A DNA stretch of 64,000 nt from Bog-473 sp049513455 (GTDB lineage Bacteria > Actinomycetota > Acidimicrobiia > Acidimicrobiales > RAAP-2), in the NCBI GenBank assembly GCA_049513455.1, contig JBEKWB010000010.1, forward strand, positions 1 to 64,000, given 5' to 3'. Shown here piece by piece: positions 9,050 through 16,221 of the stretch (the stretch's first letter is position 1; each line of letters begins with the position of its first letter). The position numbers were made by a program, and so were the translations under genes. Below the pieces are notes generated by a model. The model ran no database searches. It saw nothing but the letters and a program-made list of their open reading frames with translations, and was not told where the DNA came from.

Positions 9050-9915
9050 CCGGGCCGCCCTGGCGCGAGACCGGCGCGACCGGCGAGATCTTCCGCCGTG
9101 TTGAGGAAGGCCCTGGTGCGCTCGGGTGTCGACGTCCACAGATCGTCCTGCGGTCCCGTGGGGCATCCGCTCCAGGCCAGTACCTCTAAGGCTGTGGTGT
9201 GCCACATCGGACGGGGGTCGAGCGGATGGGTCGTAGTGGCGATCAGGACCAGCAGGGGCAGCTCGGCCTTGAATTCAATCGTCGCCGGATACCCGCTCCC
9301 GCCGAGCCAGACCAGCCGTCCGGTGGACGGTTCGGCCCGTACCCCTTTGAAGAACGACACGGAAGGAGGGAGGTCACGGGGACTGAGCCCGTGTTTGGCC
9401 GCGGCGAGCACGAAGAGCTCCCGTCCGGCCGGAGACGGTCCCTCCGCACTGCCGGATCCGTAGCGCGCGCGATTGCCGCGCAACGTCGTGGTACCACAGA
9501 TGCTGTCGTGGTGGCCTGACGTATCTGCCGTGACCGACGCCAGGACGCGACCCTGATCGGAGAGCAGCAACTGCCCGGCCGACGTATAGGCCTGCCATTG
9601 CACCTTGACGGTGTCGGCGACGCACAGGCGCTCCCACGGCTGGTCGGATCGGAACAGCACAACGTGGGCGCAGGCGTCGGACTCGACATCGGACAGGCGC
9701 ACCGTGGTTCCCGGCGCCACCGCCCGGTGTGCATAGCCACCCGGGGCGATCCGCTCCGCCCACACCAGCCGTGAGGGATCGAGTCCGTCGGGAGCTGGTC
9801 GGTAGGACGATGCGGGAACGGTGGGCATGTGCCCCACGACGGTGCCGCTCTGAGCCCGCGCGTGGTCGCGCGCGCCCAGCGTCGTCGCCGTCGGACCACT
9901 CTCCGGGGTTGTCAT
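9046..9915 (-). CDS. DUF1989 protein, second probable carboxyguanidine deiminase subunit
   Basis: This 289-aa protein carries the longer form of the DUF1989 domain. It has a GGYAHRAVAPGTTVRLSD stretch, then DACAHVVLFRSDQPWERL, RVLASVTADTSGHHDSICGT and a C-terminal half not present in its 201-aa partner. It is the first gene of the operon formed with the smaller DUF1989 protein, the carboxylase and allophanate hydrolase. ATG at 9915 was chosen because AGAGGA lies 5 bases upstream; an in-frame ATG at 9921 has no spaced ribosome binding site. Function as a carboxyguanidine deiminase subunit is known for homologous operons; here it is inferred from family and context. Confidence 0.85.
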   Translation of the reverse strand: MTTPESGPTATTLGARDHARAQSGTVVGHMPTVPASSYRPAPDGLDPSRLVWAERIAPGGYAHRAVAPGTTVRLSDVESDACAHVVLFRSDQPWERLCVADTVKVQWQAYTSAGQLLLSDQGRVLASVTADTSGHHDSICGTTTLRGNRARYGSGSAEGPSPAGRELFVLAAAKHGLSPRDLPPSVSFFKGVRAEPSTGRLVWLGGSGYPATIEFKAELPLLVLIATTTHPLDPRPMWHTTALEVLAWSGCPTGPQDDLWTSTPERTRAFLNTAEDLAGRAGLAPGRPG

Positions 9916-9960
9916 CCCCATCCTCTCTTCGCTTTAGACAGTAGCGTGTTCCCATGATTA

Positions 9961-9976
9961 TCTATCAGATGATAGA
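9961..9976. promoter_or_regulatory. Perfect palindrome, candidate TetR operator
   Basis: The sequence TCTATCAGATGATAGA is a perfect inverted repeat (7-bp arms, 2-bp centre) in the 99-bp gap between the divergent DUF1989 operon and the TetR gene. It is AT-rich in an otherwise GC-rich gap and sits 45 bases upstream of the operon start codon and 38 upstream of the regulator's. Size and position fit autoregulated TetR control of both transcripts. Confidence 0.65.
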
Positions 9977-10014
9977 AAGCCAGGTAATCGGACGTCGCTT
10001 CACGCGTCCTTAAC

Positions 10015-10707
10015 ATGACGTCTCTCAGCACAGGTTCCGCAACGGGTCGGCCGGTCGGCCGGCCGCGAGTGGTGCCCAATGAAGGAGGGGGCGACGCGCG
10101 CGCGGACATCCTCGCGGCGGCCGCGGCTCTCTTCGAGAGGGACGGCTACACGTCCACGTCCACGCGCACCATTGCCCTGGCGGTGGGACTCCGCCAGGCC
10201 TCGTTGTTTCATTATTTCGCCCGAAAAGAGGAGATTCTCACCGACCTTCTCGACCAGACGGTGCGGTCGACGCTCGACTTCGCGCGCCGTCACTCGCTCG
10301 GGAGTCTCGACGCTGATGTCGCACTGTGGTTGCTCACGAGAGAAGACGTGGCCAACCTCTGCCGTGGACCCCACAACCTCGGCGCCCTGCAACTGCTCCC
10401 TGAGGTGCGCAGCCCCCAATTCGCCTGGTTCTGGCGCCGGCGCCGGCAACTGTTCAAGGAGTACATGGACCATATAGCCCGGGGAATGGCCGGAAACTTC
10501 TTCGCGCCCGGTGAACTGGGAAGCGCGAGTGACCTGGTCTTTGGTCTGGTCGAAAGTGTGATCACGGGGCGCCCGCAAATGCGACGGCGCGCCAGCACAC
10601 CCTCGGACATCGCCGACGGAGCGCTCCGTCTCTGCGGCGTGCGTGCGGCGCGCATCCGCTCCATGCCCGCGCACCTACGACGACTCGAGACGCCCCCCCA
10701 CACCTGA
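10015..10707 (+). CDS. TetR/AcrR-family transcriptional regulator
   Basis: The protein has 230 aa. After a short basic, glycine-rich leader (GRPVGRPR), residues 28-80 form a TetR helix-turn-helix domain with ILAAAAALFERDGYTSTSTR and GLRQASLFHYFARKEEILTD. The C-terminal half is a variable ligand-binding domain. It lies divergent from the guanidine/urea carboxylase operon with a perfect palindrome between them, so it is the obvious candidate to control that operon, and possibly the downstream plus-strand catabolic genes beginning at 10888. The effector is unknown; guanidine or a related compound would be a reasonable test ligand. No guanidine riboswitch was recognised in the short leader, so protein-based control is plausible. 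Confidence 0.9.
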   Translation: MTSLSTGSATGRPVGRPRVVPNEGGGDARADILAAAAALFERDGYTSTSTRTIALAVGLRQASLFHYFARKEEILTDLLDQTVRSTLDFARRHSLGSLDADVALWLLTREDVANLCRGPHNLGALQLLPEVRSPQFAWFWRRRRQLFKEYMDHIARGMAGNFFAPGELGSASDLVFGLVESVITGRPQMRRRASTPSDIADGALRLCGVRAARIRSMPAHLRRLETPPHT

Positions 10708-10765
10708 GTCGCTGGAGAGAACGAAGGACGCGCCGCATCCGACGATGTGGCGCGCACGAGAGTGC

Positions 10766-10794
10766 GGAAACTTTGTTCATCGAATGGAAACTTT
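10766..10794 (+). promoter_or_regulatory. Two GGAAACTTT direct repeats, 20-bp period
   Basis: GGAAACTTT occurs at 10766-10774 and again at 10786-10794, exactly 20 bases apart (about two helical turns). A TTGACC hexamer that could serve as -35 begins 7 bases further on at 10802. This arrangement in the 174-bp gap before the catabolic operon resembles a tandem activator site next to a promoter. No regulator of the usual activator families is encoded right beside it, so the binding protein is unknown. Confidence 0.45.
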
Positions 10795-10837
10795 CTCGTG
10801 CTTGACCCGAAACAGAAGAGCGTTTGACTCGCAGCTA

Positions 10838-10861
10838 CGGCTCGGTCACCGGAACGAGCCG
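10838..10861 (+). promoter_or_regulatory. 7-bp inverted repeat in operon leader
   Basis: CGGCTCG (10838-10844) and CGAGCCG (10855-10861) are perfect inverted arms around a 10-base loop, 26 bases before the chosen GTG of the cysteine hydrolase. It could be an RNA hairpin in the leader or a protein-binding site. There is no further evidence to decide. Confidence 0.35.
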
Positions 10862-10887
10862 ACATACCACGACGAGTCGAGGTGATC

Positions 10888-11532
10888 GTGACGGAAGCTC
10901 CCCAGATGTTCATCGGCAAGCCGGTGCTCGTCGTCATCGACATCCAACGCGGCTATGGAATGCCGGCCGCAGAAACGGGTATCGCACTCATGAACGGATC
11001 GGCGCAGATGATCGCTCGGGCTGAGCGCATTGTTGAGGCCGCCCGAGCAGCGCACGTGCCCATGGTCTTCTTCCAAGAAGCCCACCGACGCGACGGTGTC
11101 GACTTCGGACGCGAGCTCGACGGTGAGGAGACCGTCCACTGTGTCGAGGGTGACCCGGGAACCGAGTTGTGGCCGAGCCTCACGCCCGGCGTCGGCGAAT
11201 ACGGCATAGCCAAGCGCCGTTACTCCTGTTTCTTCGGCACCGATCTGGAGATACTGCTCAAGGGGCTACGGGCGTCGACCCTCGTTCTCATCGGCGGCTT
11301 GACCGACGTGTGCGTGCACTACACATTCGCGGACGGCCATCAGCACGACTACCACATGCGGGTCGTCAGAGACTGCGTGATCGGGTCGACGCAGGCTCGC
11401 CACGACGCGTCGCTCAGCGCCATGGAATACCTCCAGCGCGGGGCCTGCCGCACCACCTCTGAAGTGATCGACCAGTTTGCGGCGTATGCCGCCTCATGCG
11501 ACACCGCAGTCGCGCAAAAAGGAGCAGCATGA
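10888..11532 (+). CDS. Isochorismatase-like cysteine hydrolase
   Basis: This 214-aa member of the isochorismatase-like hydrolases has the Asp-Lys-Cys triad: D18 in VVIDIQRGYG, K109 in GIAKRRYSCFFGT and C142 in GLTDVCVHYTFADGH. The family includes nicotinamidase, N-carbamoylsarcosine amidase, biuret hydrolase, ureidoacrylate amidohydrolase and the guanylurea hydrolase of metformin degraders. The GTG at 10888 fits the GAGG about 8 bases upstream; GTG at 10882 would also be in frame. It is the first gene of the long plus-strand operon, and its TGA overlaps the ATG of the transporter binding protein. In this context a ureide, biuret or guanylurea amide bond is a sensible substrate, but that is inference. 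Confidence 0.85.
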   Translation: MTEAPQMFIGKPVLVVIDIQRGYGMPAAETGIALMNGSAQMIARAERIVEAARAAHVPMVFFQEAHRRDGVDFGRELDGEETVHCVEGDPGTELWPSLTPGVGEYGIAKRRYSCFFGTDLEILLKGLRASTLVLIGGLTDVCVHYTFADGHQHDYHMRVVRDCVIGSTQARHDASLSAMEYLQRGACRTTSEVIDQFAAYAASCDTAVAQKGAA

Positions 11533-13172
11533 TCGGGAGAGTCCTCCACGCGCTACGCACCGGTGCGGCGAAACGCACGCCTGGGCCGTTGCGCCGTGCC
11601 CTTTTCGCTTCCGGGTTGGTGGTGGTGGCCGCGGCGCCCATCGTGTCGTTCGCCACATCGAACCCGGCCGGTGCTGCCGCGTATCCGACCAGTCACACGC
11701 TGAACCTCAGCTTCCTGCAGGACCCCGGTCAGCCCCCTGATCCTGACGTGTACTACGCCGGGTCAGGGCTCCTACTGACCAGGAACATGTATCAGGGGCT
11801 GCTCACCTACGAGGCCGACACGCCCAAGAGAGTGCTCGAGCCCGAGCTCGCCACGAGTTGGACGGTCTCGGCAAACAAGTTGGTCTACACCTTCCAACTG
11901 CGCCACGGCGTGCTCTTCCATGACGGCACGCCCTTCACATCGGCCGCCATCGCCCCCGACTTCGCCCGGCGCACGGCTGTCAACGGAGGGCCGGCCTACC
12001 AGGTCGCCGATGTCGCCTCCGTCCAGGCGCCCGGCCCCTACACGGCGGTCATCACGCTGAAGGCCCCCAACACCGCCTTCTTGGATTACCTGGCTTCCCC
12101 CTACGGCCCCGCGATGGAGAGCCCGACCGCATTGGCGGCCAACGCGGGCAGCGACAACGACCAGACGTATCTGGAGACCCACGACATCGGGACCGGTCCC
12201 TACACCCTGACCGAGGCCAAGGTGGGGGTGATGTACCAAATGAAGGCGTTCCCCCAGTACTGGGGATCCAAGCCGTACTACACCACAATCAACCTGCCGG
12301 TGATCGACAATCTGTCCACCGAGGAGATCGAGTTCAACGATGGTCAGCTCGACGCCATCCTCAACAACCTCACCACGTCGGCAATCGCCCAATACAGCAG
12401 GAACTCGAAGGTGTCCGTCTACAACCTTCCCACCCTGCAGGCGGAGACGGCCTACGTCAACGAGAACAAGGGATTCCTGACCACGACGAAGAACCGCATC
12501 GACCTGCTGGAGGCGATCGATGCCAACGCCCTGGTGGCCGGCGTGTTCCCGGGCCGGGCCACCGTGGCCACGCAGGCCGGTCCCAAGGGACTCCTGCCGA
12601 CCCAGTACGGCAAGCAGGACATCCCCTACGACCCGGCCAAGCTCAAGAAGCTGGTGGCCTCCCTCCCGGCTTCGAAGCGAACCTTCACCATCGGGTACGA
12701 CACCGGTGCCTCCGATGACCAGCTCCTCGCCGAGAACATCGGTGCTGAGCTGGGCGCGGACGGCCTTTCGACCAAGGTGGTCGGCTATCAGACCTCGGAG
12801 ATCTACGCCGCCGTCGGATCAGCGTCGACAGCGGCGGGGCCGTCCCAGCCCAACATGCTCATCGACTATTTCTGGCCGGACACCTACAACACCTACACCT
12901 GGACCCACATCAGCTTCGACCCCTCCGGCGGACTCGAGTACATGAGCTGCAACGTGCCCGGAGAAGCGGCCCTCGACAGCCAGGCGGTGGAGACCGGCTC
13001 CAACGCCCTCTACAACCAGGCGGTGGAGAAGGCCGTGAGCAGCGGCTGCTGGTTCAACATCGCCGACAAGGACGACACCATGGTGACACAGCCATGGCTC
13101 AAGGGCGTCCCCCAGGCCCACATTGTCGCCGACTCATGGATGCTGGAGCTGGCCACGCTCCACCCCGGATGA
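11529..13172 (+). CDS. ABC transporter substrate-binding protein, peptide/opine (SBP_bac_5) family
   Basis: The 547-aa protein starts with a long basic segment, then a hydrophobic stretch (LFASGLVVVAAAPIVSF) and AGAAAYP, a plausible signal peptide with no lipobox cysteine. The mature part has the DppA/OppA layout: MYQGLLTYEADTPKRVLEPELA near the N-terminus, then LVYTFQLRHGVLFHDGTPFT, GTGPYTLTEAKVG, and a C-terminal lobe. ATG at 11529 overlaps the preceding stop by 4 bases and has AGGAGC upstream. The transporter's ATPase and permeases lie about 3 kb downstream in the same array, separated by three enzyme genes. This interleaving argues that the imported solute is the substrate of those enzymes. 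The family binds peptides, opines and other cationic solutes. Confidence 0.9.
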   Translation: MIGRVLHALRTGAAKRTPGPLRRALFASGLVVVAAAPIVSFATSNPAGAAAYPTSHTLNLSFLQDPGQPPDPDVYYAGSGLLLTRNMYQGLLTYEADTPKRVLEPELATSWTVSANKLVYTFQLRHGVLFHDGTPFTSAAIAPDFARRTAVNGGPAYQVADVASVQAPGPYTAVITLKAPNTAFLDYLASPYGPAMESPTALAANAGSDNDQTYLETHDIGTGPYTLTEAKVGVMYQMKAFPQYWGSKPYYTTINLPVIDNLSTEEIEFNDGQLDAILNNLTTSAIAQYSRNSKVSVYNLPTLQAETAYVNENKGFLTTTKNRIDLLEAIDANALVAGVFPGRATVATQAGPKGLLPTQYGKQDIPYDPAKLKKLVASLPASKRTFTIGYDTGASDDQLLAENIGAELGADGLSTKVVGYQTSEIYAAVGSASTAAGPSQPNMLIDYFWPDTYNTYTWTHISFDPSGGLEYMSCNVPGEAALDSQAVETGSNALYNQAVEKAVSSGCWFNIADKDDTMVTQPWLKGVPQAHIVADSWMLELATLHPG

Positions 13173-13260
13173 TCGGCCCCGTGCCCGTCGCATCCACGAT
13201 CGAAACGAGCGGAATAGACGACTGAACCCGAAGGACCTCGCACAACTGAGCTGCACCTAG

Positions 13261-13291
13261 GGTCCCGCGCCTCTTCGAGGCACCCCGGACC
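13261..13291 (+). promoter_or_regulatory. Nested hairpin upstream of GS-like gene
   Basis: GCCTC-TTC-GAGGC (13269-13281) forms an inner hairpin and GGTCC/GGACC (13261-13265 and 13287-13291) an outer stem. It lies in the 145-bp gap between the binding-protein gene and the GS-like gene, 14 bases before its AGGAG. A transcript-processing or attenuation element that sets a higher level of the binding protein than of downstream genes would be typical for such transporters; this is inferred. Confidence 0.4.
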
Positions 13292-13317
13292 GTCTCGTCA
13301 TGTACAGGAGCACACCC

Positions 13318-14727
13318 ATGGACACATCATTCGACGTTGACGAGAAGTACGCGGCAGTGGCAGCCGACCTGGAAGGGCAGGGGGTCGAGTTCGTCTTTGC
13401 CTCATTCATCGACATCGCCGGGAGGGCGAAGTCGAAGTGCGTCCCGATCGGGCACCTGCCCGAGCTCATGGCGGGTCATGAGCGCTACACGCCGCGCGGG
13501 CTGGGAAATCTCGGGAAGATGACGCCGACGGAGGACGAGTGTGTCACGGTGCCCGACCCGAGCACGCTGTGCGTGCTCCCCTGGGATCGCAGGTTCGCAC
13601 ACATGACGGCCGACCTGTTCTTTGGTGGGACCGAGCCGTTCGTGCACTGCACCCGCTCCATCTTGAAGAGGCAGATCGACGCCGCCACGGCCGCCGGCTA
13701 CGTCATGCAACTCGGGATCGAGCCCGAGCTCTACGTGGTCCAGCCCTTCGCCGAAGCGCGGCGTGCGACCCTGCCCTCCCCCGAAGAGCTCGTTCCCTAC
13801 AAGGCGTCGGGGCGCCTCCGCCCCACATCGGCCTATGACGTCGAGGCAACCCTCGACGTCATGGACTTCCTTCGACCGATGGTCGGGGCGATGAAGGAGT
13901 GCGGCTTCGGTGCCTTCAGCTTCGACCACGAAGGAGGCGATGGTCAGGTCGAGTTCGATTTCGACTTCGCTCCCGCGCTCGTCACCGCCGACCGGATGAC
14001 CCTGTTCCGCCTCATGGCGAAGCAGATCGCCAAGCAATGCGGGCTGATGGCGACGTTCATGCCCAAGCCGTACACCGATGCCTGGGGATCGGGAGCCCAC
14101 TTCAACATGAGCCTCACCGATGCCGAGTCCGGGCAGAATCTCTTCCGCGACCCCGAGGACCATCGGGGAAAGGGATGGAGCAAGACGGCGTACAGCTTCG
14201 CTGCCGGCATCATGCGGCATGCCCCCGCCCTGGCCGCCATCTGCACCCCGACGGTCAACTCGTACAAGCGGCTGCAACCGCGCCTGTCCGACGGCACGGT
14301 CTCATGGGCCCCCACTTGGGCCGCCTACGGCGACAACAACCGATCCTGCATGCTCCGCCTACCCCGCAACCGTCCGGCGATCGAGAACAGGGGCGTCGAT
14401 TCGGCGGCCAATCCCTACCTGGCGGCTGCCTTCCTGCTGGCCGCCGGACTGGAGGGGGTCGCCGAGGGACTTGACCCGGGTGATCCGATCGAAGACCTGA
14501 CCTACGACTGGACGGCGACCGGCCCACGGAGTGGAGACGTCAGGGCGACCCGGTTGCCCCGCACCCTGCTGGAGGCCATTGAGGCCTTCGAGGTCGACCC
14601 GCTCACCCGCACCGTCTTCCCCGACGAGTTCGTCTCCGCCTATGTCGGGATGAAAGTCGAGGAGTGGGAGGCCTATCACTCCCGCGTGTCCGAATGGGAG
14701 CGCGAGACCTATCTCACGATGTTCTGA
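13318..14727 (+). CDS. Glutamine-synthetase-like gamma-glutamyl-amine ligase
   Basis: The 469-aa protein is of the type III/GlnT group, which includes gamma-glutamylmethylamide synthetase and related gamma-glutamyl-amine ligases. Metal and glutamate ligands are visible: E135 and E137 in GIEPELYVV, E205 and E212 in FDHEGGDGQVEFDF, and H261 in GSGAHFNMSL. In true glutamine synthetase NSYKRL is followed by a GYEAP flap whose Glu helps bind ammonium. Here residues 314-330 continue as QPRLSDGTVSW, so that Glu is absent and a larger amine is likely. ATG at 13318 was chosen for AGGAG 7 bases upstream. With the downstream amidotransferase-like hydrolase and Rieske oxygenase it matches the logic of TdnQ/AtdA1 in aniline breakdown. 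Confidence 0.85.
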   Translation: MDTSFDVDEKYAAVAADLEGQGVEFVFASFIDIAGRAKSKCVPIGHLPELMAGHERYTPRGLGNLGKMTPTEDECVTVPDPSTLCVLPWDRRFAHMTADLFFGGTEPFVHCTRSILKRQIDAATAAGYVMQLGIEPELYVVQPFAEARRATLPSPEELVPYKASGRLRPTSAYDVEATLDVMDFLRPMVGAMKECGFGAFSFDHEGGDGQVEFDFDFAPALVTADRMTLFRLMAKQIAKQCGLMATFMPKPYTDAWGSGAHFNMSLTDAESGQNLFRDPEDHRGKGWSKTAYSFAAGIMRHAPALAAICTPTVNSYKRLQPRLSDGTVSWAPTWAAYGDNNRSCMLRLPRNRPAIENRGVDSAANPYLAAAFLLAAGLEGVAEGLDPGDPIEDLTYDWTATGPRSGDVRATRLPRTLLEAIEAFEVDPLTRTVFPDEFVSAYVGMKVEEWEAYHSRVSEWERETYLTMF

Positions 14728-14731
14728 TCCG

Positions 14732-15529
14732 ATGACCTCGAGCCTGCCTGCGAACGCGCCGGTGCGTTGGGAACAACTCACCTGGCCGGAGATCGAGGAT
14801 CTCGCGCGCGAGCGACCGCGGGAGGTCGCCCTGCTGCCGGTGGGCGCCACCGAGCAGCATGGCCCCCACCTCCCCACCGGCACCGACACCGTCATCGCCA
14901 CGGAACTGTGCAACGCGGTGTCCGCCCGGACCGGTGCCCCGGTATTGCCCGCCATCGCCGTCGGCTCGAGTTACGGCCACGGCACCGTCTTGCCGGGCAC
15001 CCTTTCGCTGACCCCCGAGTGCCTGTCCGACATCGTCCGCGACGCCGTCGAGTGGGCTGGCGCGTCGGGGATCACCCGGGTCCTGGCCGTCAACGGTCAC
15101 TTCGGCAATCAGGCGTCGCTGTCCATCGCCGGCGACCATCTGCGTCGCGGACATCCCGACCTGCGCTTCGGCGTCCTGAACTGGTGGACGCTCACCCCGG
15201 CGATCGCGGCGGAGACTCTGGCCGACGGCGAGGATGTGCACGCCAACCGGGCGGAGACCTCTCTCATGATGGCCGTCGCGCCGGGTCTCGTGCGCATGGA
15301 CCAACTCGTCCTCTCCGACGATCCGGACCGCACGGAAGGCCTGGTTTTCCGTTACACGGCCCCGGTGCTCTCGCGCAACGGCGTCACCGGGAGCCCCTCT
15401 CAAGCCTCCCCGGAGTTGGGTCAGCGACTACTGACAGAGGTCGTGCGCACCATGGCGGAACGGGTGGAGCACGGACGGACCGAAGAGCCCCCCTTGGTCG
15501 GCCGGCCGGAGCAGGTGAGGACCGCGTGA
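14732..15529 (+). CDS. Creatininase-family amidohydrolase
   Basis: The 265-aa protein has the creatininase metal site: E41, H43 and D52 in GATEQHGPHLPTGTD, H123 in VNGHFGNQ and E175 in HANRAETSLM. The length equals that of bacterial creatininase (creatinine to creatine), but the family also contains formamide hydrolases and the peptidase MftE. No mycofactocin genes are nearby, so MftE is unlikely. It begins 4 bases after the GS-like gene and its TGA overlaps the GTG of the next gene. A cyclic guanidino lactam such as creatinine would fit the ureohydrolases and carboxylase around it. That fit is inference, and a cyclic imide or amide is equally possible. Confidence 0.85.
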   Translation: MTSSLPANAPVRWEQLTWPEIEDLARERPREVALLPVGATEQHGPHLPTGTDTVIATELCNAVSARTGAPVLPAIAVGSSYGHGTVLPGTLSLTPECLSDIVRDAVEWAGASGITRVLAVNGHFGNQASLSIAGDHLRRGHPDLRFGVLNWWTLTPAIAAETLADGEDVHANRAETSLMMAVAPGLVRMDQLVLSDDPDRTEGLVFRYTAPVLSRNGVTGSPSQASPELGQRLLTEVVRTMAERVEHGRTEEPPLVGRPEQVRTA

Positions 15530-16221
15530 CGGGGCCGGCCGTGGTCGGGGTCCTCATAGGACGAGCACCGCAAGAGCGCTACTCCGCGCACCGGGGCTAC
15601 GCGGCCTCCATCACGGCCGCTGGAGGTGTCCCGATCCTTCTCCCCGCCGGCGCGGATGTCGACCCGCACGCGCTGGCCGCGGTGGTCAACCTCTGCCACT
15701 CCATTGTGGTCACCGGCGGGGGCGATGTCGATCCCGATCATTACGGTAGCGCCGGATCGGCGGTGCCCGAAGACCTGATGGACGTCGACGCGGCCCGGGA
15801 CATCGCCGAGATCGCCGTGGTCCAGTACGCAGTTGCGCAGCGGAAGCGGGTACTGGGAGTGTGCCGGGGCGCGCAGATCCTCGCCGTGATGGGGGGCGGG
15901 ACCCTGATCCTCGACCTCGAGGACAAGGGACTTGACGGGCACTGGGACGAGGAGCGCCAGTATGAACCGGTTCATGGGGTCCAGGTCGAACCTCGTTCAC
16001 TCGCCGCGCATGTTCTCGGGCCCGTCGAGCAGGTCAACTCCATCCACCATCAGGCCATCGCCGATCCGGGCCAGACGTTGCGCGCCACGGCGTGGAGTCC
16101 CGACGGCGTCATTGAAGCGGTCGAGGCGCCCGGACTCCTCGGGGTGCAGTGGCACCCCGAGCGGCTGACGCGAACGGACCCTCGCCATCTGGGCCCGTTC
16201 GCCTGGGTGGTGCAGGGATGA
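15526..16221 (+). CDS. Class I glutamine amidotransferase-like gamma-glutamyl hydrolase (peptidase C26)
   Basis: This 231-aa protein has the Cys-His-Glu triad of the PuuD/peptidase C26 group: C113 in GVCRGAQ, H210 and E212 in GVQWHPER. Members cleave gamma-glutamyl amide bonds, such as gamma-glutamyl-GABA in the Puu pathway, or act with gamma-glutamylanilide synthase (TdnT/AtdA2). The GTG overlaps the creatininase stop (GTGA) and its own stop overlaps the next ATG. Together with the GS-like ligase it forms a gamma-glutamylation and deglutamylation pair. The Puu amine oxidase and aldehyde dehydrogenase are absent here, so classical putrescine catabolism is unlikely. Confidence 0.87.
   Translation: MTGPAVVGVLIGRAPQERYSAHRGYAASITAAGGVPILLPAGADVDPHALAAVVNLCHSIVVTGGGDVDPDHYGSAGSAVPEDLMDVDAARDIAEIAVVQYAVAQRKRVLGVCRGAQILAVMGGGTLILDLEDKGLDGHWDEERQYEPVHGVQVEPRSLAAHVLGPVEQVNSIHHQAIADPGQTLRATAWSPDGVIEAVEAPGLLGVQWHPERLTRTDPRHLGPFAWVVQG

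Noticed and set aside
9916..10014. Guanidine-I (ykkC) riboswitch in front of the DUF1989 operon
   Set aside because: The gap is only 99 bases, shared with a divergent gene, and I see no conserved aptamer features. A covariance-model search would be decisive.
14732..15529. Mycofactocin peptidase MftE
   Set aside because: Same family, but no mftA/B/C/D/F genes occur in the region; the transporter and ligase context favours a catabolic creatininase-like enzyme.
13318..16221. Putrescine (Puu) pathway
   Set aside because: Only PuuA-like and PuuD-like genes are present; the oxidase PuuB and aldehyde dehydrogenase PuuC are missing, and the ligase resembles GlnT/GMAS-type proteins.
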